From Rhodospirillaceae bacterium (GTDB taxonomy: Bacteria > Pseudomonadota > Alphaproteobacteria > Rhodospirillales > UBA2165): DNA of 50,540 nt. The position numbers were made by a program, and so were the translations under genes. Under the pieces are notes generated by a model. That model searched no databases. It saw only the letters and a program-made list of their open reading frames with translations, and was not told the DNA's origin. Where the stretch lies: NCBI GenBank assembly GCA_947467145.1, contig CANIGJ010000030.1, positions 1-50,540 of the forward strand, written 5' to 3'. Below, piece by piece: positions 31,355-39,245 of this stretch (its first letter is position 1; every line of letters begins with the position of its first letter).

Positions 31355-34225
31355 ATGGACCTTTCTGACCAAGCTCATGGCCAAGATCGTGAAACCCGCC
31401 TGCTGACCCTCGCGCAGACGATGGCCGGCGAATTGCGCCGCGATGCGGGGAAAGCGCCGGAAACGGCCTTTTCGCTCGACGCCAATTTCGAGCGCGATTA
31501 CGGCTTCGACAGCCTGACCCGCATGGAGCTGCTGCATCGGGCCGAACGCGAATTCGGCGCGACCCTGCCCGAAAGTGCCTTGGCCGAGATCGAGACCTTG
31601 CGCGACCTACTGCGCGAGATCGACGCGGCGGCCGGCCGCAAGCCCGCCGTCTATACCCCGGGTGCCGCGAACAACGATAAAGCTGTGAGCGGTGCGCGGG
31701 CGGCAGTGGACGCCAAGACGCTCACCGAAGCGCTCGCCTGGCACGCGCGCCAGCATCCGGACAAATTGCATGTGCGCTTCTATGCGGATGAAGGTGACGG
31801 CGAGACCCTGACCTACGGCGAATTGTGGGACGATGCCGGCCGTGTCGCCGCCGGGCTGGTGGCGCGTGACGTCGCCCCCGGCGAGGCCGTTCTCATCATG
31901 CTGCCGTCGGGCCGCGATTATTTCGCGTCCTTCTTCGGCGTCTTGCGGGCGGGTTGCGTGCCCGTGCCGGTCTATCCGCCGGGCCGCCCGCGCGAGATTG
32001 AGGAACATATCCGCCGTCACGCCAAGATCGCCGGCAACGCACGCGCGCGCATCATGATCACAGTGCCCGAAGCGCGCCCCTTCACGCGCATCCTGGCGGC
32101 GCAAGTGGAGAACCTTGTCGGCATCGTAACCGTGAACGAGTTGAGCGAAGCGCCGCGCCCCAACGCCTGGCCGGAGGCCAAGCCCGAACAGGTCGCCTTC
32201 ATCCAATATACCTCCGGCAGCACGGGCGATCCCAAGGGCGTCGTGCTGACGCATGCCAACCTGATCGCCAACATCAACGCGATGGCGGCGATGCTGGATG
32301 TAAAAGACGACGATGTCTTCGTGAGTTGGCTGCCGCTCTATCACGACATGGGCCTGATCGGCGCCTGGCTCGGCTCGCTGGTGCACGGCATCCCACTCGT
32401 GCTGATGTCGCCGTTGGCCTTCCTGGCGCGCCCCAAACGCTGGCTCGACGCCATCACGCGTTTTCGCGGCACGATCTCGGGCGCGCCCAACTTCGCCTAT
32501 GAAGCCTGCGCCGCGCGCATCCCGGATAACGAACTTGCCGGATTGGACCTGTCATCGTGGCGCGTCGCCTTCAACGGCGCCGAACCCGTCAGCCCGGCGA
32601 CCATCGATGCCTTCACGCAGCGCTTCACGCCGTTCGGCTTTCAGGCCAATGCCATGATGCCGGTCTATGGCCTGGCCGAAAATTCTGTCGGCCTCGCCTT
32701 CCCGCCCATCGGGCGCGGCCCGCGCATCGATTGGATCGAGCGCGACACCTTTTTGAAAACCGGACGCGCGGTGCCGGCCGAGGCGAACGCGCCAACAGCG
32801 AAAGCCGTCGCCGCCTGCGGCCTGCCGATCGTCGGCCACGAGATCCGCATTGTCGACGAGCGCGGCACCGAGCTGCCCGACCGGCGCGAAGGCATCATCC
32901 AATTCAAAGGCCCGTCAGCGACCAGCGGCTATTTGCGCAACGACGAAGCCAACGCGGTATTGATCGCCGGCGAGTGGCGCAATTCCGGCGACCTTGGTTA
33001 CACGGTCGCGGGCGAGGTCCACGTCACCGGACGGCGCAAGGACATGATCATCCGCGCCGGGCGCAATATCTTCCCGGCCGAGTTGGAAACCGCCATCGGC
33101 GCGCTCGACGGCATCTCGCAAGGCGCGGTCGCGGTCTTCGGCAGCCCCGATCCGACGAACGGCACCGAACGCCTCGTCGTGCTGGCCGAAAGCCGGCGCG
33201 CCGGCACCGATGCCGAAGCCAAACTGCAGCGCACGATCAGCGATCTCGCCATTGGTCTGATCGGCTTGCCGCCGGACGTTGTGCGGCTGGTGCCGCCGCG
33301 CACGGTGCCGAAAACATCGAGCGGCAAGATCCGCCGCCAGGCCGCGCGCGCCGTGTTCGAATCGGGCGCCACCGGCGCGCTCAGCGTGCGCATGCAGGTC
33401 GCGCGCATGGCTCTGGCCGCCCTCGGCCCGCTGTTGCGCCGTGGCACAAGACGAAGCGCGCGCGCGCTCTATGCGGTCTATGTCACCGCACTCGGCGCCA
33501 TCATCGCCACCCTCGGCTGGCTGGGCGCCGCGCTGCTGCCGCTGGAAAGCTGGCGCTGGTTCATGCTGCGCGGGCTTGTCAGACTTTACATGCTGCTGGC
33601 CGGCATCCGCCTCATCGTGCGCGGACTCGACAAATTACCGGCGGGCCGCGCGGTGCTGATCGCCGCCAATCATTCGAGCTATTTCGATGCCCCCGTGGCG
33701 CTGACCGCCCTGCCCGGCCGACACAGCTTCGTCGCCAAGGGTGAATTGCAAAATCACTGGGTGCCGCGCGTCCTGCTCAAGCGCCTGCAGACCATCTTCG
33801 TCACCCGCTTCGATGCGCGGCGCGGCATCGCCGATACCAATCGCATCGCGCAGACAGTGAAGGGCGGTCGTTCCGTTGTCTCTTTCCCGGAAGGCACGCT
33901 TTCGCGCATGGCTGGGCTGCTGCCCTTCCGCCTCGGCATTTTCATGGTGGCGGTGCGCACGAACGCGGCCGTCGTACCGGTGGCGATCCGCGGCACCCGC
34001 CACGCGTTGCGCGACGGCACGTGGGTGCCGCGCCCCGGCACGATCGAAGTCGATGTGCTCGATCCGATCGAACCGCCGGTCGATCAAGAAGAATGGCAGG
34101 CCGCGGTGACGATGCGCGATGCCGCACGCGCCGCCATCCTGGCCGAAGTCGGCGAGCCCGATTTGATGCATGAACGCGTCCTCGATCGCCTCGGCAATGA
34201 GGTGCGGGAGAAGAAGGTGCGATGA
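31355..34225 (+). CDS. Three-domain fusion: acyl carrier / fatty acyl-AMP ligase / PlsC-type acyltransferase
   Basis: The 956-residue protein has an N-terminal acyl carrier domain (about 14-90) with the phosphopantetheine Ser53 in YGFDSLTR. Next is an AMP-forming ligase (about 115-670) with YTSGSTGDPKGV near 285, SWLPLYHDMGLIG as in fatty acyl-AMP ligases, YGLAENSVGLAF, and KTSSGKIRR. After a hydrophobic stretch (about 700-745) comes a PlsC-type acyltransferase with NHSSYFD (His773) and FPEGT. It can plausibly activate a fatty acid, load it on its own carrier and transfer it to a lipid acceptor at the membrane. Weak ribosome site before ATG 31355. Confidence 0.9.
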   Translation: MDLSDQAHGQDRETRLLTLAQTMAGELRRDAGKAPETAFSLDANFERDYGFDSLTRMELLHRAEREFGATLPESALAEIETLRDLLREIDAAAGRKPAVYTPGAANNDKAVSGARAAVDAKTLTEALAWHARQHPDKLHVRFYADEGDGETLTYGELWDDAGRVAAGLVARDVAPGEAVLIMLPSGRDYFASFFGVLRAGCVPVPVYPPGRPREIEEHIRRHAKIAGNARARIMITVPEARPFTRILAAQVENLVGIVTVNELSEAPRPNAWPEAKPEQVAFIQYTSGSTGDPKGVVLTHANLIANINAMAAMLDVKDDDVFVSWLPLYHDMGLIGAWLGSLVHGIPLVLMSPLAFLARPKRWLDAITRFRGTISGAPNFAYEACAARIPDNELAGLDLSSWRVAFNGAEPVSPATIDAFTQRFTPFGFQANAMMPVYGLAENSVGLAFPPIGRGPRIDWIERDTFLKTGRAVPAEANAPTAKAVAACGLPIVGHEIRIVDERGTELPDRREGIIQFKGPSATSGYLRNDEANAVLIAGEWRNSGDLGYTVAGEVHVTGRRKDMIIRAGRNIFPAELETAIGALDGISQGAVAVFGSPDPTNGTERLVVLAESRRAGTDAEAKLQRTISDLAIGLIGLPPDVVRLVPPRTVPKTSSGKIRRQAARAVFESGATGALSVRMQVARMALAALGPLLRRGTRRSARALYAVYVTALGAIIATLGWLGAALLPLESWRWFMLRGLVRLYMLLAGIRLIVRGLDKLPAGRAVLIAANHSSYFDAPVALTALPGRHSFVAKGELQNHWVPRVLLKRLQTIFVTRFDARRGIADTNRIAQTVKGGRSVVSFPEGTLSRMAGLLPFRLGIFMVAVRTNAAVVPVAIRGTRHALRDGTWVPRPGTIEVDVLDPIEPPVDQEEWQAAVTMRDAARAAILAEVGEPDLMHERVLDRLGNEVREKKVR

Positions 34226-34235
34226 CACCCCAGTG

Positions 34236-34326
34236 TGTCATGGCCGGACTTGATCCGGCCATCCACGGAAGGCGCGTCCGCGCCGATAAAGAATCGTGGA
34301 TGCTCGGGCCAAGCCCGAGCGTGACG
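34236..34326 (+). repeat. Dispersed composite repeat, copy F (short form)
   Basis: A 91-base element with end hairpins ATGGCCGGA/TCCGGCCAT and GCTCGGGC/GCCCGAGC and a short middle (GCGCCGATAAAGAATCG). It is followed by a further CCTCACC...GCAAGCGGGAGAGG stretch before the next start. In-frame readthrough from an ATG inside it is rejected. Confidence 0.85.
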
Positions 34327-34394
34327 GATACGAACGCCCCCTCACCTTCCCGCCTCCGGCGGGCCCCTTCCTCTCCCGCAAGCGGGAGAGGAGC

Positions 34395-36215
34395 ATGATC
34401 CAGGTTGAAGATCTGACGATAGAGTTCCCCACCGAGCGCGGCGCGCGGCGCGTCGTCGATGGCGTGTCGTTCAGCCTGACGCGCGGTAAGACGCTGGGCA
34501 TCGTCGGCGAGTCGGGTTCGGGCAAATCGCTGACCGCGCTGGCCTTGCTGGGCTTGGTGCCGCGCCCCGGCCGCGTCGCGCGCGGACACATCGCCTTCGA
34601 CGGCCAAGACATCACGCATATGGATGAGGCGGTGTGGCGGCGTTTGCGCGGGCGCCGCATCGCCATGATCTTCCAGGATCCCTCAAGCGCGCTCAATCCG
34701 GTCTTCAGCGTCGGCGACCAGATCGCCGAAGCCTATCGTCTGCATCATCCGGTCAGCCGCGCCGACGCGCGCCAACGCGCCATCGCGGCACTCAGCGAAG
34801 TCGGCATCGCCGATGCGGCGGTGCGCGCCGACGCCTATCCGCACCAATTGTCGGGTGGCATGCGCCAACGCTGCATGATCGCCATGGCGCTGATCAACGA
34901 GCCCGACCTGCTGATCGCCGACGAGCCGACCACCGCGCTCGACGTCACGGTGCAAGCGCAGATCCTGGCGCTCATGCGCGAGGTGCAACAGCGGCGCAAC
35001 ATCGGCCTCGTCTTCATCAGCCACAATCTGGCGGTCGTGTCCGAAATGGCCGACGAGATCGTGGTGATGCAGGCCGGTCATGTGGTCGAGCAGGACAGCG
35101 TCGAACGCATCTTTGCGCGCGCGCAACATGCCTATACGCGCCGCCTGATCGAGGCGGTGAGCCTGCCACCATCGTTGCAGCGCATAGAACCAGGCGGCGA
35201 GACATTGATCGACGTGGCCGACCTCACCAAGCGCTTCGCACTGAAGACACCCGGCTTGTTCGGCCGGTCGTTGGGCGCGGTCCAGGCGCTAAACGGTGTC
35301 AGTTTCGATATCCGGCGCGGCGAGACCTTCGCCATTGTCGGCGAGTCGGGTTCGGGCAAATCGACCCTGGCCAAGACCCTGCTCGGCCTGCACGCCGCCG
35401 ACGCCGGTGCGATCACGATCGATGGGACCCGGGCCGCCGCCGCGGTCAATAAACGGCCGAAGGCTTTACGCCGCCGTCTGCAGATGGTGTTCCAGGATCC
35501 CTATGCCTCGCTCAACCCGCGCTTGACGGCGGGCGCCGCTATCGCCGAGCCACTGATCATCCACGCCCTCGGCAGCCAAGCGGAACAGACGGCTCGCGTG
35601 CAGGAGGCCGCGCGCGCCGTCGGCATCGATCCCCATGATCTCGGCAAGTATCCCCACGAGTTTTCCGGCGGCGAGCGCCAGCGCATCGCCATCGCGCGCG
35701 CCATCGTCGCCGAGCCCGACCTGATCCTGGCCGACGAGCCGCTGTCGTCACTCGACGTATCAATCCAGGCTCAGGTGATCGCGCTCTTGCGGAGCCTCAA
35801 GGACCGGCACGGACTGACGTATCTGTTCATCAGCCATGACCTGGCGGTAGTGGCCCACATGGCGGACCGGGTCGCGGTGATGTATGCCGGACGCATCGTC
35901 GAGCAGGCGTCAGCCGAATCGCTGTTCGCGAATCCGCGCCATCCCTACACGAATGCGTTACTGCAGTCGGCTCCGAGAATTGGCGCCCCCACGGGGAATC
36001 GAACCCCGGTTTATGGCGAACCGCCCAGCGCCATCACCCCGCCCGCCGGCTGCCCGTTCCATCCCAGATGCCCAAAAAGTCAGGAAATCTGCGCGAATAC
36101 GCGGCCGTCACTGGTCGCCGAACGGAACCAAATAGGGAGTCACTGGGTTGCCTGTCACTTCCCTTTATCCGGGCAAAGTGAACTTAACCACAGCCATACG
36201 CCGAGTGATTCTTAA
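34395..36215 (+). CDS. Fused double ATP-binding protein of a peptide/nickel-type ABC transporter
   Basis: The 606-residue protein carries two ATPase domains, DppD-like then DppF-like. Domain 1: Walker A GESGSGKS (38-45), [21 protein letters not shown]. Domain 2: [35 protein letters not shown], ending in the Cys motif CPFHPRCP...C...C typical of oligopeptide ATPases. AGAGGAG before ATG 34395 sets the start; an upstream in-frame ATG lies in repeat F. A 28-base tRNA 3' fragment lies within the C-terminal linker (residues about 530-539, APTGNRTPV). The permeases follow after flaF at 36865. Confidence 0.93.
   Translation: MIQVEDLTIEFPTERGARRVVDGVSFSLTRGKTLGIVGESGSGKSLTALALLGLVPRPGRVARGHIAFDGQDITHMDEAVWRRLRGRRIAMIFQDPSSALNPVFSVGDQIAEAYRLHHPVSRADARQRAIAALSEVGIADAAVRADAYPHQLSGGMRQRCMIAMALINEPDLLIADEPTTALDVTVQAQILALMREVQQRRNIGLVFISHNLAVVSEMADEIVVMQAGHVVEQDSVERIFARAQHAYTRRLIEAVSLPPSLQRIEPGGETLIDVADLTKRFALKTPGLFGRSLGAVQALNGVSFDIRRGETFAIVGESGSGKSTLAKTLLGLHAADAGAITIDGTRAAAAVNKRPKALRRRLQMVFQDPYASLNPRLTAGAAIAEPLIIHALGSQAEQTARVQEAARAVGIDPHDLGKYPHEFSGGERQRIAIARAIVAEPDLILADEPLSSLDVSIQAQVIALLRSLKDRHGLTYLFISHDLAVVAHMADRVAVMYAGRIVEQASAESLFANPRHPYTNALLQSAPRIGAPTGNRTPVYGEPPSAITPPAGCPFHPRCPKSQEICANTRPSLVAERNQIGSHWVACHFPLSGQSELNHSHTPSDS
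35981..36008 (-). other. tRNA 3'-end fragment (T arm, acceptor strand, CCA) embedded in a coding region
   Basis: On the minus strand the segment reads CGGGG-TTCGATT-CCCCG (36008-35992), a perfect five-pair T stem with consensus T loop. It is followed by TGGGGGC, one base and CCA (35991-35981), as in the acceptor strand, discriminator and CCA tail of a tRNA. No matching 5' half is present upstream on that strand. The sequence is in frame with the transporter ATPase gene. Confidence 0.6.
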
Positions 36216-36316
36216 CGCCTAGTTGCAACATCTTTTGAAAAAGCCTTATATTTTTGGCTAATAACAATAGCTTGTTCGGTAAATCATGACCGGACGCGCA
36301 CGGAAAGGTGACCGGA

Positions 36317-36664
36317 ATGGCAGATAAACCCACGGTTCAGTTCAAGAATAAACGCGAAATGGACGCGGCTGCATTTTCGCAGGCGGCCTACGTGCTTGAT
36401 CAAGCCAAGCAAAGCCTAGGCGACAAGGATCTTTGTGAGCGCGCTCTCAAGTATAACCAGTTGCTCTGGTCGATCATCCAGTCGGACGTGTCGAAGAAGA
36501 ACAACGCGCTGCCGGACGAAATCAAAGCCAACCTGATGAGCCTGTCGATTTTCGTCGATAAGCAGACCAGCAAGGGCGTTTCCAAGCCGACGGCCGAGCT
36601 GTTCGACAGCCTGATCAATATCAATATCAATATCTCGGAAGGATTGATGGAAGGCGCCAAATAA
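36317..36664 (+). CDS. flaF: Flagellar biosynthesis regulator FlaF
   Basis: The 115-residue protein matches FlaF, which with FlbT controls flagellin synthesis in alphaproteobacteria and assists flagellin secretion. Key wording: ALKYNQLLWSIIQSDVSKKNN, LPDEIKANLMSLSIFVDKQT. ATG 36317 has GGAAAGG 8 bases upstream; a GTG three codons earlier is less likely. It is alone: no flagellin, flbT or hook genes in view, and it separates the transporter ATPase gene from the permease genes. The AT-rich 100 bases upstream probably hold its own promoter; a terminator follows. Confidence 0.88.
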   Translation: MADKPTVQFKNKREMDAAAFSQAAYVLDQAKQSLGDKDLCERALKYNQLLWSIIQSDVSKKNNALPDEIKANLMSLSIFVDKQTSKGVSKPTAELFDSLINININISEGLMEGAK

Positions 36665-36693
36665 CGCCGTCCTTCTCTAGCCGCAGAGACAAG

Positions 36694-36721
36694 AAACCTG
36701 CCAGAATTGGCAGGTTTTTTT
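36694..36721 (+). terminator. Rho-independent terminator after flaF
   Basis: Stem AAACCTGCC / GGCAGGTTT with an AGAATT loop, followed by TTTT, 30 bases after the flaF stop. Confidence 0.92.
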
Positions 36722-36739
36722 GTGCCTGGTTAACGCTGA

Positions 36740-36851
36740 CGTCATGCCCAGACTTGATCCGGGTATCCGCGAAAGCGCGATAGCGCGAAAAGACTCTTAT
36801 CGGCGCAGACGCGCCTTCCGTGGATGGCCGGGTCTGCGCCCGGCCATGACG
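36740..36851 (-). repeat. Dispersed composite repeat, copy G (long form, inverted)
   Basis: A 112-base element whose middle (GCGCGATAGCGCGAAAAGAC, then GGCGCAGACGCGCC) is the reverse complement of the middle of copies A and D. It ends GGCCATGACG, 13 bases before the permease gene start. Confidence 0.85.
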
Positions 36852-36864
36852 CCCTGGAGTTAAT

Positions 36865-37818
36865 GTGAGCCGGTTCTTCCTCGACCGATTGTTGCAATCC
36901 GTGCTCGTGCTGGCGGCCATGTCGTTCCTGATTTATTGGCTGATCGGCCTGATGCCGGGCGATCCGATCGATCTGATGATCAGCGCCGATCCCCGCCTCA
37001 CCCCGGACGACGCCAAACGGTTACGTGGCCTGTTCGGCCTCGACCGTTCGATCACCGAACGCTACATCGCCTGGGTCACCGGCGCGCTCGGCGGCGATCT
37101 GGGCTTTTCGCGGCTGTATGCCAAGCCGGTGCTCGACGTGATGATCCCGGCCCTCGGCAACACGGCGCTGTTGATGGGCAGCTCGTTCCTACTCGCTTTG
37201 CTGATCGCCCTACCCGCCGGCATCGTCGCGGCGGTGAAGCAATACAGCCGCGTCGATTACGCGATCAACTTCACCGCCTTCGCTGGTATCTCGCTGCCGT
37301 CCTTCTGGCTGGCGTTGCTGATGATCGCGATCTTTTCGGTCTGGCTCGGCGTGCTGCCGGCGGGCGGCCTGCCGGAAATCGCCGGTGGCGGTTGGTGGGA
37401 AGGCCTGCGTTACCTCGCACTCCCCATCGCCACCGTCACCCTGGTCACCATCGGCGATTACATCCGTTACATGCGCGCCGAAATGATCCAGACCTTGCGC
37501 CACGATTACATTCGGACTGCCTATGCCAAAGGCGCGTCACCAACCCGCGTCGTGCTGGTCCATGCGCTGCGCAACGCGCTGATCCCGGTCGTCACAATCA
37601 TGGCGCTCGATTTCGGCTTTTTGTTTTCCGGCGCATTGACGGTCGAGATCATCTTTTCCTATCCCGGCATGGGGAAGCTGATCTTCGACGCCATCATGGG
37701 CAACGATTTCAATCTCGCCCTCATCGCCCTGCTGTTCGCCACCGCGCTCACCTTGATCGGCAACCTACTCGCCGATCTCGCCTATGGCTGGCTCGACCCC
37801 CGGATCGAGCTTAAATGA
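36865..37818 (+). CDS. ABC transporter permease, DppB type
   Basis: The 317-residue permease has about six membrane helices, starting with FLDRLLQSVLVLAAMSFLIYWL. The family GDP...R..LGLD-like motif is GLMPGDPIDLM and LRGLFGLDRS; the EAA loop is DYIRTAYAKGASPTRVVLVHALRN. GTG 36865 is used, with TGGAG 5 bases upstream. It overlaps the next permease by four bases. The frame starts 13 bases after repeat copy G. With the following permease and the fused ATPase at 34395 it makes a full inner-membrane transporter. Confidence 0.92.
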   Translation: MSRFFLDRLLQSVLVLAAMSFLIYWLIGLMPGDPIDLMISADPRLTPDDAKRLRGLFGLDRSITERYIAWVTGALGGDLGFSRLYAKPVLDVMIPALGNTALLMGSSFLLALLIALPAGIVAAVKQYSRVDYAINFTAFAGISLPSFWLALLMIAIFSVWLGVLPAGGLPEIAGGGWWEGLRYLALPIATVTLVTIGDYIRYMRAEMIQTLRHDYIRTAYAKGASPTRVVLVHALRNALIPVVTIMALDFGFLFSGALTVEIIFSYPGMGKLIFDAIMGNDFNLALIALLFATALTLIGNLLADLAYGWLDPRIELK

Positions 37819-38729
37819 GCGACGCCATCGCAGCGATGGCCCTGGGCAGCGCACGCGGCCGCGCGTGGCGGCGCTTTCGCCGTCATCCGCTGGCGATCGC
37901 GGGCGCGGCCGTGCTCGCACTCCTGACGTTGGCCGCACTCTGCGCGCCCTTGGTCGAAGCCGGGCTTGGCATCGATGCCAATCAGGTCAATCTCTTGGCG
38001 CGGTTCGCACCGCCGTCGGTCGAGGCGTGGCTGGGCCGCGATGAACTAGGCCGCGATGTCTTCGTGCGTTTGCTCTACGGCGGCCAAGTGTCCCTACTCG
38101 TCGGCGTCGTCACCGCACTGGTCGCGGCCAGCATCGGCACCTGCATCGGATTGTTCGCGGGTTTTCGCGGCGGTATCGCGGACGCCATCCTCATGCGCTT
38201 CACGGATTCCATCATCGCGCTGCCGCTGCTGCCGTTGTTGATCGTGCTGGCGGCACTCGACCTCACCAAGCTCGGCGTGCCCGATGCCATCGCGCAATCG
38301 GAGCAGATCAGCCTCTATCGCATCGTCATCATCGTGGCGCTGGCCGGCTGGACGACCTCGGCGCGCCTGGTGCGGGGCGCCGCCCTTACGCTGCGCGAAC
38401 GCGATTTCGTCGCCGCCGCGCGCGCGCAAGGTGCGTCATCGGCGCGCATTATGTTCGTGCATATCTTGCCCAACCTGATGTCGCCCATCGTGGTGGCAAC
38501 GACCTTGTCAGCCGGCAAGATCATCTTGATGGAATCGGTGCTGAGCTTCCTGGGCCTCGGCATCCAGCCGCCGACGTCGAGCTGGGGCAACATGCTGACC
38601 AACGCGCAGCAGATGATCCAGTCGAACCCGGAACTGGCGCTCTATCCCGGTGCGCTGATCTTCCTCACCGTCATCGCCTTCAATTTCATCGGCGACGGCT
38701 TGCAGGATGCGCTCGACCCGAAGGCATAA
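37815..38729 (+). CDS. ABC transporter permease, DppC type
   Basis: The 304-residue permease has a cytoplasmic N-terminus, helix near 28-48 (LAIAGAAVLALLTLAALCAPL), then LGRDELGRDVFVRLLYGGQVSL typical of DppC, five more helices, and the EAA loop RDFVAAARAQGASSARIMFVHILPN. ATG 37815 overlaps the previous stop (ATGA). A bidirectional terminator follows immediately. Substrate may be a peptide, delivered by the binding protein at 20784 or 27380 or one elsewhere. Confidence 0.92.
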   Translation: MSDAIAAMALGSARGRAWRRFRRHPLAIAGAAVLALLTLAALCAPLVEAGLGIDANQVNLLARFAPPSVEAWLGRDELGRDVFVRLLYGGQVSLLVGVVTALVAASIGTCIGLFAGFRGGIADAILMRFTDSIIALPLLPLLIVLAALDLTKLGVPDAIAQSEQISLYRIVIIVALAGWTTSARLVRGAALTLRERDFVAAARAQGASSARIMFVHILPNLMSPIVVATTLSAGKIILMESVLSFLGLGIQPPTSSWGNMLTNAQQMIQSNPELALYPGALIFLTVIAFNFIGDGLQDALDPKA

Positions 38730-38758
38730 AAAAGGCCGGCGATGACCCCGGCCTTTTT
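38729..38758. terminator. Bidirectional Rho-independent terminator between convergent genes
   Basis: AAAAAGGCCGG and CCGGCCTTTTT form a perfect stem, giving T-tracts on both strands between the permease gene and the convergent VOC gene. Confidence 0.92.
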
Positions 38759-38775
38759 CAATTTTGATGGATGAA

Positions 38776-39183
38776 TTACATCCGCTTGCGGCCGGAGCCC
38801 AGCGGGATCACCTCGGCGACCGTCCCGTCCGGCGCACGATATTTGACCGGCGTGTCAGTCGGCGCGGACAGCAGCGTGCAACCGGCCGCGACCAGCTTGG
38901 CGGCCGTGGCTTCCAGATCGTCCGATTCAATGCCGATATGGTGGATGGTCGCGCCCGTGCCGGCATAGAGGGCTTCCGGCGATTCCTCGGAATCGTATTT
39001 CAACAGGGTCAGATTGATACCGGCGCCGCGCAGGCTGCATGAAATGTGACCGCCATGCCATGGCGCATTGATGACTTCGTAGCCGAAGACGTCGCGGTAA
39101 TAGGCCACGGATTTCTCAAGGTCCATGACCTTGATCGCGATGTGCGTTATATGATTGCGCGTGTCGTTCGGAACATCGACCAT
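38776..39183 (-). CDS. VOC-family protein (glyoxalase / methylmalonyl-CoA epimerase-like)
   Basis: The 135-residue protein is a single vicinal-oxygen-chelate domain. Metal positions are HITHIAIKV (first His), IHHIGIE (second His) and a Glu in TVAEVI near the C-terminus. YYRDVFGYEVIN is the usual helix-strand join, and DAPDGT-type RAPDGT is typical. Such proteins include glyoxalase I, epimerases and bleomycin-resistance-like binders; the exact activity is not decided. It is a single gene and its start lies 62 bases from the divergent manC-type frame. Confidence 0.85.
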   Translation of the reverse strand: MVDVPNDTRNHITHIAIKVMDLEKSVAYYRDVFGYEVINAPWHGGHISCSLRGAGINLTLLKYDSEESPEALYAGTGATIHHIGIESDDLEATAAKLVAAGCTLLSAPTDTPVKYRAPDGTVAEVIPLGSGRKRM

Positions 39184-39245
39184 GTTTTCGCTCCCTTGGC
39201 TTCCGGCCGTGCGGTTGGTGTCGTTTTAGCAGAAAGTTTCAGGCC

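Noticed and set aside
35981..36008. A functional tRNA gene on the minus strand
   Set aside because: Only the T arm and acceptor 3' strand are present. No anticodon arm or matching 5' acceptor strand is found within the next 90 bases.
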